Source: Lachnospiraceae bacterium (GTDB lineage Bacteria > Bacillota > Clostridia > Lachnospirales > Lachnospiraceae). From it: 34,774 nucleotides of DNA. Shown in pieces: positions 23,007-31,173 of the stretch (positions are counted from its first letter, which is position 1; every line of letters begins with the position of its first letter). The position numbers were made by a program, and so were the translations under genes. The stretch spans positions 1 through 34,774 of the forward strand of contig JAIKWF010000092.1 in assembly GCA_024685005.1 (NCBI GenBank), written 5' to 3'. The notes beneath the pieces are model-generated. The model searched no databases. It saw only the letters and a program-made list of their open reading frames with translations, and was not told the origin of the DNA.

Positions 23007-25664
23007 TTACTCGCTCACGTTATGATCTTTGCGCAGCATTTCCCGCTGCCTTTGCATATCCCCGAGAAATTCCCGGGAAGAGCGAATCATCGCTCCCTGA
23101 CCGGAGGATACAACCTGTTCGATCCCATCGGATGTTACTACGGTGACATCCGATTTTTTATGGAGCTCATGAACCGTCTTTTCTATATACATGTCCGCTG
23201 TCTGGTCCTGCTTTGTAAATACTACTTCTATATTATGATAGGCTCCGGATACTGCCGCTCTGCCCGGTACTTTATATGCGTCAAAGACTGCGATCAGCCG
23301 TCCCTCCTGCATACCGTGATAGTCGCTGAGCATATCCAGAAGCGCATCTCTGGCACTGTCCAGATTCTGACGGGACAGTTCCTTCAGCTGCGGATCCGCA
23401 TGCATCAGGTTATATCCGTCCACCAGAAGCACCTTTTCTCTGACAGTATCCTGTTTTTTCTTATAGGAAGAAACACTTTCTCCCGCGGTCTCGTTTTTCG
23501 GGGTGATCCTTCTTTTTTCAGCGGAAGGGTCCGGTCTTTTTCCATCAAAACTGGTCTTGTAGGTCTTTTCAAAAATCTCCCGCAGTTCGTCATTTCCCGC
23601 GCTTTTCTCCTGCCGCAGCCTGGGCGGAGGCGCAAGGAGCATATCTTCTTTCTTCTTTTCCGCCAGTACCGAGGGCAGGTGCATATGGTCAAATACCTCG
23701 TCCCAGGGCACGCTTTGTCCGCTGCCGTGGACGCAGAATACAGAGTCCGACCGGTTCCTTACATCCGTCAGAGGATCGTAGTGCTTTTGTTCCAGCACTT
23801 CCTCTGTGTTGTGGCAGATGTCATAGCCGTCGTAGCGAAACTCGATCCTGCCTCTGCCCCCGGAAAAAGCCATGAGACTTTCCGCATAATCCCGGATGGT
23901 GGCCACCGGCGCCCTGCCGCTGATCACGGAAATCTCCTCCCCCATGATCTCCAGAGTTCCGCTGCCGCTTCGCTGTTCCAGATCCGTCAACACCCGGCCG
24001 ATATTTGCGGAAGGAACGGTGATCCTGCATTTATAATAGGGCTCCAGCAAAATACTCCGTGCCTGCATCAGTCCCTGGCGCACCGCTCTGTAGGTAGCCT
24101 GTCTGAAATCGCCGCCCTCTGTGTGCTTCAAATGTGCTTTGCCGTCGCAAAGGGTGATCTTCATATCCGTAATGGGGGCTCCCGTCAGAACCCCTCTGTG
24201 TTTTTTCTCTCCCAAATGCTGCAGGATCAGACGCTGCCAGTTCAGGGAAAGCCGGTCCGTTGATATCTTGGAGGCAAAGGTAAGTCCGCTGCCCCGCTCT
24301 GCCGGCTCCAGGATCAGATGCACTTCCGCATAATGCCTTAAGGGTTCAAAGTGTCCCACTCCTTCCACCGTATTTTCAATGGTCTCATGGTAGACCACAT
24401 CTTCCTGTCCGAAAGTGATTGGCATCCCAAAGCGCTCCTCCATCTGGGCCGCCAGAATCTGGGACTGTACCTGCCCCATTACCAGCAGATAGATCTTCCC
24501 CGTTTCCTGTTCAAAGCGCAGAGAGATCTCGGGATTCTCCTCATCTAAAAGCCTTAGCTTTTCAAAAAGCGCCGGTATGGGCACATCGCCGGGACCACTG
24601 ACCTGATAGGACAGCACCGGCACAGGGCCTGTGGCCCTAAGGTCCGCTTCAAATCCGAATCCTTCGGATGCATATCCTCCCGTCAGCCCGCATAAAACCG
24701 CCACATCACCGGCCACGGCACTCTGAACCGTTTCAAACTTTCCGCCGGAGTAAACCCTGATCTGGGTGATCTTTTCCGTAACAAATGCAGTCTCCTCCGT
24801 TTTTTCATCCTTTTTTTGTAATGTGATCTCATCCCGCACGGAAAGGCTGCCGCCTGTCATGCGCACATGCAAAAGACGCTGGCCCTGGGGATCCCTGCTC
24901 ACCTTAAAGATTCTGCCGCCCATCTCCTGCGGCCAGGTTTTTTCTTTTACCAGGCTGCAAAGCTCCTCCAAAAATTCTTCGATTCCCGTCTGCTTCAACG
25001 CACTTCCGAAAAAGCAGGGCATCACATTTCTTCGCAAAACGGCCTCTGCCAGCTCATCCCGGGAAATAGCCGCATCCGCTCCCCCTGCCTGTCGTTTTAA
25101 AAACAGATCCAACAGGCCTTCATCCGTCATGGCAACCCGCTCCCAAAAATCCTCATCCCGGCTTTCCTTCGGCAGGGAAAAATCCAGGATATCTTCCGAC
25201 AGTTTTTCTTCCAGTGCCCTGAGGATCTCTTCTTTTCTGGTCTCCCTGTCCGGTCCTTCGAACTGGTCCATTTTGTTGACAAAGATAAAGGTGGGAATCC
25301 CTCTGTTTTTCAGCAGCTGCCAAAGTACCTCGGTATAGCCTGTCACACCGTCTGCAGCACTGATCAGCAGCACCGCATAGTCAAGGACGCAGAGCACCCG
25401 CTCCGTTTCCGCGGAAAAATCTCCGTGGCCCGGTGTATCCAAAAGTACAAAGCTGATATCATTCATTTGGAACTGCGCTTCCTTGGAAAAAATGGTGATC
25501 CCCCGGCTTCGCTCCATGGCATCCATATCCAGAAAGCTGTCCCCATGATCCACTCTTCCTGCTTTGCGCAGGGCTCCGCTGTGAAAAAGGATCTGCTCGG
25601 AAAGAGTTGTCTTTCCCGCATCCACGTGGGCCATGATCCCGATTGTGATCTTGCTGTTTGTCAT
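23007..25664 (-). CDS. TetM/EF-G-like translational GTPase fused to a Rae1/YacP-type NYN nuclease
   Basis: 885 residues from the ATG at 25664. An earlier in-frame start at 25688 falls at the foot of the terminator hairpin and lacks a ribosome site. Residues 1 to about 650 are a TetM/TetO-type GTPase: G1 'AHVDAGKTT', G2 'RGITI', G3 'DTPGHGDF', G4 'NKMD', then EF-G domains with 'LLEPYYKCRITVPSANIGRV'. The tetracycline-contacting loop seen in TetM (YSPVSTPAD) reads 'HLKHTEGGD' here, so classic tetracycline resistance is doubtful. After a charged linker, residues about 743-885 form a NYN domain ('VLLVDGYNLMHAD', 'RLIAVFDAYKV', 'QTADMYIEKTV', 'VTVVTSDGIEQ'), like Rae1/YacP, the ribosome A-site mRNA endonuclease. 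A role in ribosome rescue or message cleavage is inferred. Confidence 0.9.
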   Translation of the reverse strand: MTNSKITIGIMAHVDAGKTTLSEQILFHSGALRKAGRVDHGDSFLDMDAMERSRGITIFSKEAQFQMNDISFVLLDTPGHGDFSAETERVLCVLDYAVLLISAADGVTGYTEVLWQLLKNRGIPTFIFVNKMDQFEGPDRETRKEEILRALEEKLSEDILDFSLPKESRDEDFWERVAMTDEGLLDLFLKRQAGGADAAISRDELAEAVLRRNVMPCFFGSALKQTGIEEFLEELCSLVKEKTWPQEMGGRIFKVSRDPQGQRLLHVRMTGGSLSVRDEITLQKKDEKTEETAFVTEKITQIRVYSGGKFETVQSAVAGDVAVLCGLTGGYASEGFGFEADLRATGPVPVLSYQVSGPGDVPIPALFEKLRLLDEENPEISLRFEQETGKIYLLVMGQVQSQILAAQMEERFGMPITFGQEDVVYHETIENTVEGVGHFEPLRHYAEVHLILEPAERGSGLTFASKISTDRLSLNWQRLILQHLGEKKHRGVLTGAPITDMKITLCDGKAHLKHTEGGDFRQATYRAVRQGLMQARSILLEPYYKCRITVPSANIGRVLTDLEQRSGSGTLEIMGEEISVISGRAPVATIRDYAESLMAFSGGRGRIEFRYDGYDICHNTEEVLEQKHYDPLTDVRNRSDSVFCVHGSGQSVPWDEVFDHMHLPSVLAEKKKEDMLLAPPPRLRQEKSAGNDELREIFEKTYKTSFDGKRPDPSAEKRRITPKNETAGESVSSYKKKQDTVREKVLLVDGYNLMHADPQLKELSRQNLDSARDALLDMLSDYHGMQEGRLIAVFDAYKVPGRAAVSGAYHNIEVVFTKQDQTADMYIEKTVHELHKKSDVTVVTSDGIEQVVSSGQGAMIRSSREFLGDMQRQREMLRKDHNVSE

Positions 25665-25693
25665 ATTGCTCTCCCGTTTTTCAAGCATACAGA

Positions 25694-25719
25694 AAGATCC
25701 CGGTCATTGCCGGGATCTT
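25694..25719 (-). terminator. Hairpin terminator after mscL
   Basis: A perfect 10-bp stem AAGATCCCGG/CCGGGATCTT with a 6-nt loop lies between mscL and the GTPase-nuclease gene. On the minus strand it is followed only by TTTCTGT, so termination may be partial. Confidence 0.6.
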
Positions 25720-25745
25720 GTTATGCTATCCGTTTGTACTATTCC

Positions 25746-26171
25746 TCAGTCCTTCAGTTCAGAAGTGCAGTGAGGGCATCTGGTTGCTTCTTTTGAAATC
25801 TCGCTTTTGCAGAAGGGGCAGATCTTCGTAGTGGGTGCTGCTTCCTCTTCCTTTTTCTTACCTACTTCCATCAGCTTGTTTACGCCTTTGAGCATGCAGA
25901 ACAGGATCAAAGCGATGATCAGGAAATTGATCACTGCGGAAATAAAAGCACCGTAGTTAAAAGCAACGCCGTTTATCATAAACTGACCACCGATGGCTAC
26001 GCCGTCTTCCCCGGTTCCGCCGGTAATGGCTGCGATCAGAGGGGTGATAAAGCTTTCCGTAAGAGCGGTTACGATATTACCGAAGGCAGCACCGATGATA
26101 ACACCGACTGCCATGTCCATAACGTTGCCCTTCAGTGCGAACTCTTTAAACTCTGCCATAAATTTTTTCAT
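25746..26171 (-). CDS. mscL: Large-conductance mechanosensitive channel MscL with C-terminal zinc ribbon
   Basis: 141 residues. The family signature is clear: 'FKEFALKGNVMDMAVGVIIGAAFGNIVTAL' covers the N-terminal helix and TM1, and 'GAFISAVINFLIIALILFCMLKGVNKL' covers TM2. The pentameric channel opens on membrane tension to release solutes after osmotic downshock. The cytoplasmic tail, usually a simple helix bundle, ends in a zinc ribbon with CPFC and CPHC (about residues 118-135). It follows the aquaporin gene by 31 bp and shares its promoter, making a water/osmolyte pair. The ribosome site AGGCAGGG is modest. Confidence 0.95.
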   Translation of the reverse strand: MKKFMAEFKEFALKGNVMDMAVGVIIGAAFGNIVTALTESFITPLIAAITGGTGEDGVAIGGQFMINGVAFNYGAFISAVINFLIIALILFCMLKGVNKLMEVGKKKEEEAAPTTKICPFCKSEISKEATRCPHCTSELKD

Positions 26172-26202
26172 ATCTGTTTCCCTGCCTTTCTTTTTTTACG
26201 CT

Positions 26203-26895
26203 TTATTTTTCAGCTTCCAAAAAACCATACACAACTGCTGCCAATGCTGCTCCCACGAAGGGCCCAACCACAAATACCCAAAGGCTGGCTGCCGGTGCCA
26301 TGTTGTTATGAATGGCTGCCAGAATTGCCGGTCCTAAGGAACGGGCAGGGTTTACACTGGTACCGGTCAGTCCGATACCGATGATGTGAACCAGTGTCAA
26401 GGAAAATCCGATGATCAGACCGCCGAAGGAACCATGGCCGGCTTTTTCACTGGTCACTCCAAGGATCACAAGAACAAAGAAAAATGTCAGGATGATCTCT
26501 ACCAAAAGACCTGCCACGAAGCTTCCGCCTACGCCGCCAAGGCCGTTGCTTCCGAAACCGCCTGTCTTATCGGTCACGCCGCCGAGACCGAAGATCAACG
26601 CCAAAAGTGCGGAACCTGCCGTTGCGCCCAGACACTGGGATACGATATAACCGATAAAATCCGATCCGCTCATTCTCTTGCTGAGCAAAAGACCCAGAGA
26701 AACCGCCGGATTGATGTGGCAGCCGGAAATATTGCCGATGCAGTATGCCATACCCACAATGGTCAGGCCGAAGGCCAGTGCCGTCAGCAGATAACCGCAG
26801 CCTGCTTCCGCATTGCACCCCACAAGCATTGCCGTTCCGCAGCCCAAAAATACAAGTGCCATAGTACCGATAAATTCCGCTACATATTTCTTCAT
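26203..26895 (-). CDS. Aquaporin / MIP-family channel (AqpZ-like)
   Basis: 230 residues with six membrane helices and the two NPA half-helices: 'HINPAVSLG' (about 60) and 'SVNPARSLGPA' (about 181). The Arg directly after the second NPA is kept, as in the selectivity filter. Length without large insert and the 'GTSVNPARSLGPAI' context favour water-type AqpZ over glycerol facilitator GlpF, which usually has NPAR within a longer chain and a GlpK neighbour. ACGGAGG precedes the ATG at 26895. It is the first gene of a two-gene unit with mscL, suggesting osmotic duty. Confidence 0.93.
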   Translation of the reverse strand: MKKYVAEFIGTMALVFLGCGTAMLVGCNAEAGCGYLLTALAFGLTIVGMAYCIGNISGCHINPAVSLGLLLSKRMSGSDFIGYIVSQCLGATAGSALLALIFGLGGVTDKTGGFGSNGLGGVGGSFVAGLLVEIILTFFFVLVILGVTSEKAGHGSFGGLIIGFSLTLVHIIGIGLTGTSVNPARSLGPAILAAIHNNMAPAASLWVFVVGPFVGAALAAVVYGFLEAEK

Positions 26896-26929
26896 TTTGT
26901 CTACCTCCGTTTAACAAAAAACCGGATTT

Positions 26930-26958
26930 AGTATACCAAAAATACGCCGATTAGACAA
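26930..26958 (-). promoter_or_regulatory. Promoter of the aquaporin-mscL unit
   Basis: Minus-strand -35 TTGTCT (26958-26953), 17-bp spacer, -10 TATACT (26935-26930), immediately after the stop of the DUF4230 gene. Confidence 0.6.
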
Positions 26959-26963
26959 CCCCT

Positions 26964-27587
26964 TCACTCGCTGATGATCTCCAGCTTCCGCTCTCCCAAA
27001 AGCTCCGGCGGGAAAAATGCCTGCATCAGTTCTTTGGCCTGTTCATCGGCCTTTTGCATGATCCCTTCGGCGTTCGCATTCAGCTTCGCATCCTCCTGGG
27101 CCTTCTGCAGTGCCTGGGGTACGTCATCCGTATCTATGGGATTAAAAAGGGAAGTCCGCTCATCATAAAACCTGAGGGAATCCGGCAAAACATTTACTTC
27201 GTCGATGACTTTTGCCTTCGGCAGGCGGACCACCACTTTTTCATCTGTAGCCTCCACCTTGATTTCGGAAGCATCGATCCCCACATTGACTTTGGCCTCA
27301 TAAATGGCATTAAAGTGCTTTTGATTGATCAGCGGAATCTCGCCTTCCGTAAAGCTGATGATGCCGCGATATGTCATTTCCGCGGTGGTAAGCTTTGCCA
27401 CCTGGGCAATCCTGCTTTCAATATAATCATTGGTGATGGCAGGCTGCTTATTGGTATTGCCGAAACGCTGCCACAGAAACAAAGCGCAAAATACCAGGGC
27501 GATCACAGCGGTGATCGCGGTGATCACCCCCATCTTAAACAGATTCAGATCCCTTTCCTGTCTCAGTTTTTTCTCTTTTCTGTCCAA
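26964..27587 (-). CDS. DUF4230-family membrane-anchored protein
   Basis: 207 residues. A basic cytoplasmic start, one membrane helix ('MGVITAITAVIALVFCALFLW', about 19-40), then an extracytoplasmic domain with the DUF4230 pattern: 'IESRIAQVAKLTTAEMTYRG', 'VNVGIDASEIKVEA', 'VVVRLPKAKVIDEVNV' and 'FYDERTSLFNPI'. The function of this family is unknown. The start is a TTG at 27587 with GGGAGG 8 nt upstream; the nearby ATG at 27594 is out of frame. It follows the Suv3-like helicase by 44 bp and is probably co-transcribed with it. Confidence 0.85.
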   Translation of the reverse strand: MDRKEKKLRQERDLNLFKMGVITAITAVIALVFCALFLWQRFGNTNKQPAITNDYIESRIAQVAKLTTAEMTYRGIISFTEGEIPLINQKHFNAIYEAKVNVGIDASEIKVEATDEKVVVRLPKAKVIDEVNVLPDSLRFYDERTSLFNPIDTDDVPQALQKAQEDAKLNANAEGIMQKADEQAKELMQAFFPPELLGERKLEIISE

Positions 27588-27631
27588 GGATCATTCCTCC
27601 CATCAGTTTCTGCCATCAGAAGCTTTTGTCT

Positions 27632-30004
27632 TTACCAGCCTCCCCGCAACGTACGGAAGCATTTTTCACACAGATTATAAGGATAGTTCCAGGGAACCTG
27701 CTTGCCGCAGCGGCTGCATTTTCGTACCGGCAGCCTTTGCTGGTTCAAAATGGTTATGATCCGCTCGGAGATCAGCCGCTTGTTTTCCGTGATCCGTTCC
27801 AGATAATCGTTGTGCTCGAATTTTTTCGCATACCGGAACAAAAGATCGCAGGTGGAATACAGCCTCTCAAGCTCCTCTAAGGGTGCGCCGTCATAGCTTC
27901 CCTCTGCCATGTAGATCGCCATAATGTCCGACAGATCATCCCTGCGGCCCGTTTCGATCAGGGTCAGGGTTAAAAGGAGCTGTGTCAGCTCATCATTTTT
28001 GGAATCATAAGGCGTGGTGACCATCTTGTAGATAATCTCCTTATCGGAGGTGATCTGTTCCAGTTTCCCCGCAAGGAACATCTGCTCTTTGATATCTTCT
28101 TTTTTGTAGTATTCCTGATCCGGAAGCTCTACCCATCGTTTCAGGATTTCGGAAATGGGTTTTTCTATGGAAGTGATACTCTCGGGAATCCCCAGTCTGA
28201 CCTTGTCGATCTGCTCCAGCTCCGCCGAAACCGCCGAACGGATCAGTTTGCGGGAATACTCCGAGGTATAATAGCCTTTTTCAAAAATGCCGCGGCGGCC
28301 TGCCCGTCCCGCGATCTGTTTGATCTCGGAAACATTCAGGGGCCTGCTCTTTATGCCGTCGAATTTTTCCGTCTCCAAAAAGACGATCCTTCTGATGGGA
28401 AGGTTTAATCCCATTCCGATGGCATCTGTGGAGATCACCACCTTTGTCTCCCCTTCCGTAAACTTACGCACTTCGTTCATGCGAACATCGTAGGGAAGTT
28501 TTCCGTAGATCACGCTGGCACTGATATCCCTTCTTTGCAGCTCCGCTGCCACTGCAAGGACCGATCGCTTGGAAAAGACGATGAGGGCATCTTTTTCCCG
28601 GATCCCCTCCGGAAACTTGAATTCCTTTTTGTCAAACAACAGCGGCACACTGCGCTCATGATAAACGATCTCGTAATCGTCGCCGCAGTCTTCGATCATG
28701 CGGCATACCAGATCCCGGCAGGAATTGTCGCAGCAGATATGCACCTGTGGCGCGCAGACGCCCAGGATCGCTCTGGTCCAGGCGCCGCCTCTTTGGGAAT
28801 CGGCGATCATCTGACATTCGTCTATCACTGCTACATCGTAGTTTTTATAAATATCCAGAGTTTCTATGGTGGAAGATGTGTGGGTGGAGCCCGGTACATG
28901 GATTTCCTCTTCGCCGGTGATCATCTCACAGATCACGCCCTCATGATTGAGTCTGTCAAAGATCTCATACGCCAGAAGCCGCAGGGGCGATAAATAGATT
29001 CCCGTCTCCGCTTCTTTAAGGCACTGCAGGGCCTGATAGGTTTTGCCGGAATTGGTAGGTCCGATATGCAGGATAAAATGCCTCTTTTTTTCCCGGGCCA
29101 GGGGATAAAGATCCGGAATCCTGTCCGGGATCTCTTTTAAGATCATTCTGCGCAGTCTGTCCCGTTCCTTTTTTTCCTGTTTATAGGAACGTTCCTTTTT
29201 CTGCACTTCATTTCTCAGTTTTTTATAGGTGATGGTCTGCTGCAAAAGGCCCATCATCCGGTCCAGATAGATGGGGTTATCGAAATTCATCATCTCCCTG
29301 GCCAGATCCTCGCTGATGCGCTGCAACTGGGAGGGATGCTGTTTTTTCAATTCTCTTGCCTTCTCGGATTCCTGCAGAAGCAGAAGCTTTACAAAGGCAT
29401 AAATGCTGCGGTTTTCCACGTGCTTATACAGATCGTTGATGACCGAATACTCCGGCCTTACGCCCACGAGACGTAGCAAAAGATAATCCTCCAACGTCAT
29501 GTTGGCGGAACCGATCTTCAGATAATCATCCACATTGGGATGCACATTTTTCAGCATTTTATCCAGGCGCTTTAAAGAGATCCTGTCAAAAACCTGGGCC
29601 GCGATCCATTCTTCTTTTCCCATGATCGCAGACCAAAGCTCATTTTTTCTTCCGTCAAAAAACTCGCTTTCCCGCTCTTCCTCTTCCTTCTTTTTCCGGG
29701 ATGCCGTAAGGGATCTTGCCTGGTTGGTACAGTAATCTTTATAAGCCGCTTCGTAGCGGGCAAGCAGCTCTTCCTTCGGCAGATCAAACATAGCCTCTAC
29801 TTCTTTTTCGATCTGCTCTGCTTTTTGCCGGTAGTCATGGGTCTTTTCATATTCCGTAAGCTTTTTCTGTTTTTTCCGCGTCTTGCCGAGACTGTTCAAA
29901 AAACTTTTGCGGATCGTATGAAGGCGGGTTTTTTTCTCGCTCTTTTTTCGTATTCGGATGTACTCCTCAAAGGAGCACTGCTCCATAAACTGCTCAGTGG
30001 TCAT
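27632..30004 (-). CDS. Suv3-like DExH RNA helicase
   Basis: 790 residues from the ATG at 30004; the ATG at 30010 sits directly on the ribosome site GAGAGGA and is less likely. The first about 305 residues are a charged helical region. The helicase core follows: motif I 'GPTNSGKTYQAL' (about 313), motif Ia 'YLSPLRLLAYEIFDRLN', motif II 'VIDECQMI' (about 395), then 'GGAWTRAILGVCAPQVHICCD', a second RecA domain with 'VVISTDAIGMGLNLPI' and motif VI 'QIAGRAGRRG'. The wording matches Suv3, the mitochondrial degradosome helicase, in which motif II is DEIQ. A C-terminal zinc site has CSRC and CEKC. A role in RNA decay or surveillance is inferred. Confidence 0.88.
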   Translation of the reverse strand: MTTEQFMEQCSFEEYIRIRKKSEKKTRLHTIRKSFLNSLGKTRKKQKKLTEYEKTHDYRQKAEQIEKEVEAMFDLPKEELLARYEAAYKDYCTNQARSLTASRKKKEEEERESEFFDGRKNELWSAIMGKEEWIAAQVFDRISLKRLDKMLKNVHPNVDDYLKIGSANMTLEDYLLLRLVGVRPEYSVINDLYKHVENRSIYAFVKLLLLQESEKARELKKQHPSQLQRISEDLAREMMNFDNPIYLDRMMGLLQQTITYKKLRNEVQKKERSYKQEKKERDRLRRMILKEIPDRIPDLYPLAREKKRHFILHIGPTNSGKTYQALQCLKEAETGIYLSPLRLLAYEIFDRLNHEGVICEMITGEEEIHVPGSTHTSSTIETLDIYKNYDVAVIDECQMIADSQRGGAWTRAILGVCAPQVHICCDNSCRDLVCRMIEDCGDDYEIVYHERSVPLLFDKKEFKFPEGIREKDALIVFSKRSVLAVAAELQRRDISASVIYGKLPYDVRMNEVRKFTEGETKVVISTDAIGMGLNLPIRRIVFLETEKFDGIKSRPLNVSEIKQIAGRAGRRGIFEKGYYTSEYSRKLIRSAVSAELEQIDKVRLGIPESITSIEKPISEILKRWVELPDQEYYKKEDIKEQMFLAGKLEQITSDKEIIYKMVTTPYDSKNDELTQLLLTLTLIETGRRDDLSDIMAIYMAEGSYDGAPLEELERLYSTCDLLFRYAKKFEHNDYLERITENKRLISERIITILNQQRLPVRKCSRCGKQVPWNYPYNLCEKCFRTLRGGW

Positions 30005-30075
30005 TGTCATTCCTCTCGCCGCAAAAAGTGTTATATATTTCCTGTTGTCCCGGCAGACCGGCCGTTTTGGATTTT

Positions 30076-31083
30076 TTACGCATCGTCATCGTTCGCATTT
30101 TCAATATCCATGGCATCCACGTCCACGCCGCAGGCCTTGATGGCGGATCGGATGTCCTGATAAAGCTGGTTTGAATCGCTGACGGTTGTGATGACCTTAT
30201 ACACAATTCCCTGATTCACCACCAGAATGTACGGCAGGGATGACTTCGGATAGTAGGTGCTGACTTTTCCCGACACATCATATGCAACGTCAAACACATA
30301 ATCCTCATGGTCGTTCACATACTTATCCACCGTCTCGATGCTTTCCTTGTCATTAATCCCCAAAAACTCCGCTTCGGCTCCATACTCACTGTCCAGCTTC
30401 TCGAAGGTGGGAAAAATCTTCAGGGAATTCTCATTTCCGGTTGACCAAAATCCCAGGACCACCACATCGTCATCATAGTCCGACATCATAAAGTCGCTGC
30501 CGTCTGTCAGATCCACCGTAAAATCCGGCACTGCCGATCCCACTGAAAGTGTCTGGGGAATACCGCTCCCGGTGTCTGCATTGGCCCGTCCGGAAAGCTT
30601 GTCTTTTCTGTCCGAAGTATTGTTGTTCTTATTCGTATCTGTTTTGTCCTGATCTGTTTTCGTTGTGCTTTGGGGCGTCTTTGTTGTGTCCGTTTGCTTA
30701 GAGGATGTATTATCCCTGCTGCTGTTACTGTAAGCAGGATCATCCCAGGCTGAATTCTCCTCACGGCGGCTGTCATCGTAGGTATCATCCCTGCTGTTTG
30801 CCTCCCAGGTGATCCTGTCATCATCTTCCTCATCGGACGTAATCTCTTCCTCGTCTGTCTCCGTTTCCTCACTCTGCCCGGAATCCGTTTCGGAAATCCC
30901 GTCTGCCAGGTACATCTCTTTTTCAGGGTCCCACAGACCGTCTTCTCCGATGACTGTCTCGGCGGGCAGCGGCTCTTCGGCTTCCTGCTTGCCGCATGCA
31001 CTGCAGAAGATCATCATCAAAGCCAGCAGCATGGTCCCTTCTTTATATGTAAATTTGTTTTTGCCGTGGTTCCCGTGGTTCAT
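30076..31083 (-). CDS. Lipoprotein with thioredoxin-like (TlpA/ResA) fold lacking the CXXC cysteines
   Basis: 335 residues from the ATG at 31083 (AAGGA 8 nt upstream; the TTG at 31107 lies almost at the transcription start). A hydrophobic segment 'GTMLLALMMIFCSAC' ends in a likely lipobox Cys. A long acidic/Ser/Thr-rich spacer with Lys/Asp/Asn repeats runs to about 175. The C-terminal domain is AhpC/TSA or TlpA-like: 'VGSAVPDFTVDLTDGSDFMMSDY', 'VVVLGFWSTGNENSLKIFPTFEKL', 'SSLPYILVVNQGIVY' with the cis-Pro position kept. Where TlpA/ResA have WCxxC, this protein has GNENS, so it cannot do thiol exchange. It may bind a partner instead. It lies 71 bp upstream of the helicase. Confidence 0.82.
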   Translation of the reverse strand: MNHGNHGKNKFTYKEGTMLLALMMIFCSACGKQEAEEPLPAETVIGEDGLWDPEKEMYLADGISETDSGQSEETETDEEEITSDEEDDDRITWEANSRDDTYDDSRREENSAWDDPAYSNSSRDNTSSKQTDTTKTPQSTTKTDQDKTDTNKNNNTSDRKDKLSGRANADTGSGIPQTLSVGSAVPDFTVDLTDGSDFMMSDYDDDVVVLGFWSTGNENSLKIFPTFEKLDSEYGAEAEFLGINDKESIETVDKYVNDHEDYVFDVAYDVSGKVSTYYPKSSLPYILVVNQGIVYKVITTVSDSNQLYQDIRSAIKACGVDVDAMDIENANDDDA

Positions 31084-31118
31084 TGGCCGGATCCTTTCTG
31101 ATATCAAGTACTTTTTTG

Positions 31119-31147
31119 ATTATACACGCAGGCAGGCAAGATGACAA
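31119..31147 (-). promoter_or_regulatory. Promoter of the thioredoxin-fold lipoprotein / helicase unit
   Basis: Minus-strand -35 TTGTCA (31147-31142), 17-bp spacer, -10 TATAAT (31124-31119): close to consensus. The predicted start near 31112 supports the ATG at 31083 as the translation start. It may drive the lipoprotein, helicase and DUF4230 genes together. Confidence 0.72.
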
Positions 31148-31173
31148 CTTTGTAATTGTTATTGGATACCATC

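Noticed and set aside
23007-25664. Tetracycline resistance gene tet(M)-like
   Set aside because: The GTPase family fits, but the drug-contact loop is different, the chain is over 200 residues longer, and the end is a NYN nuclease.
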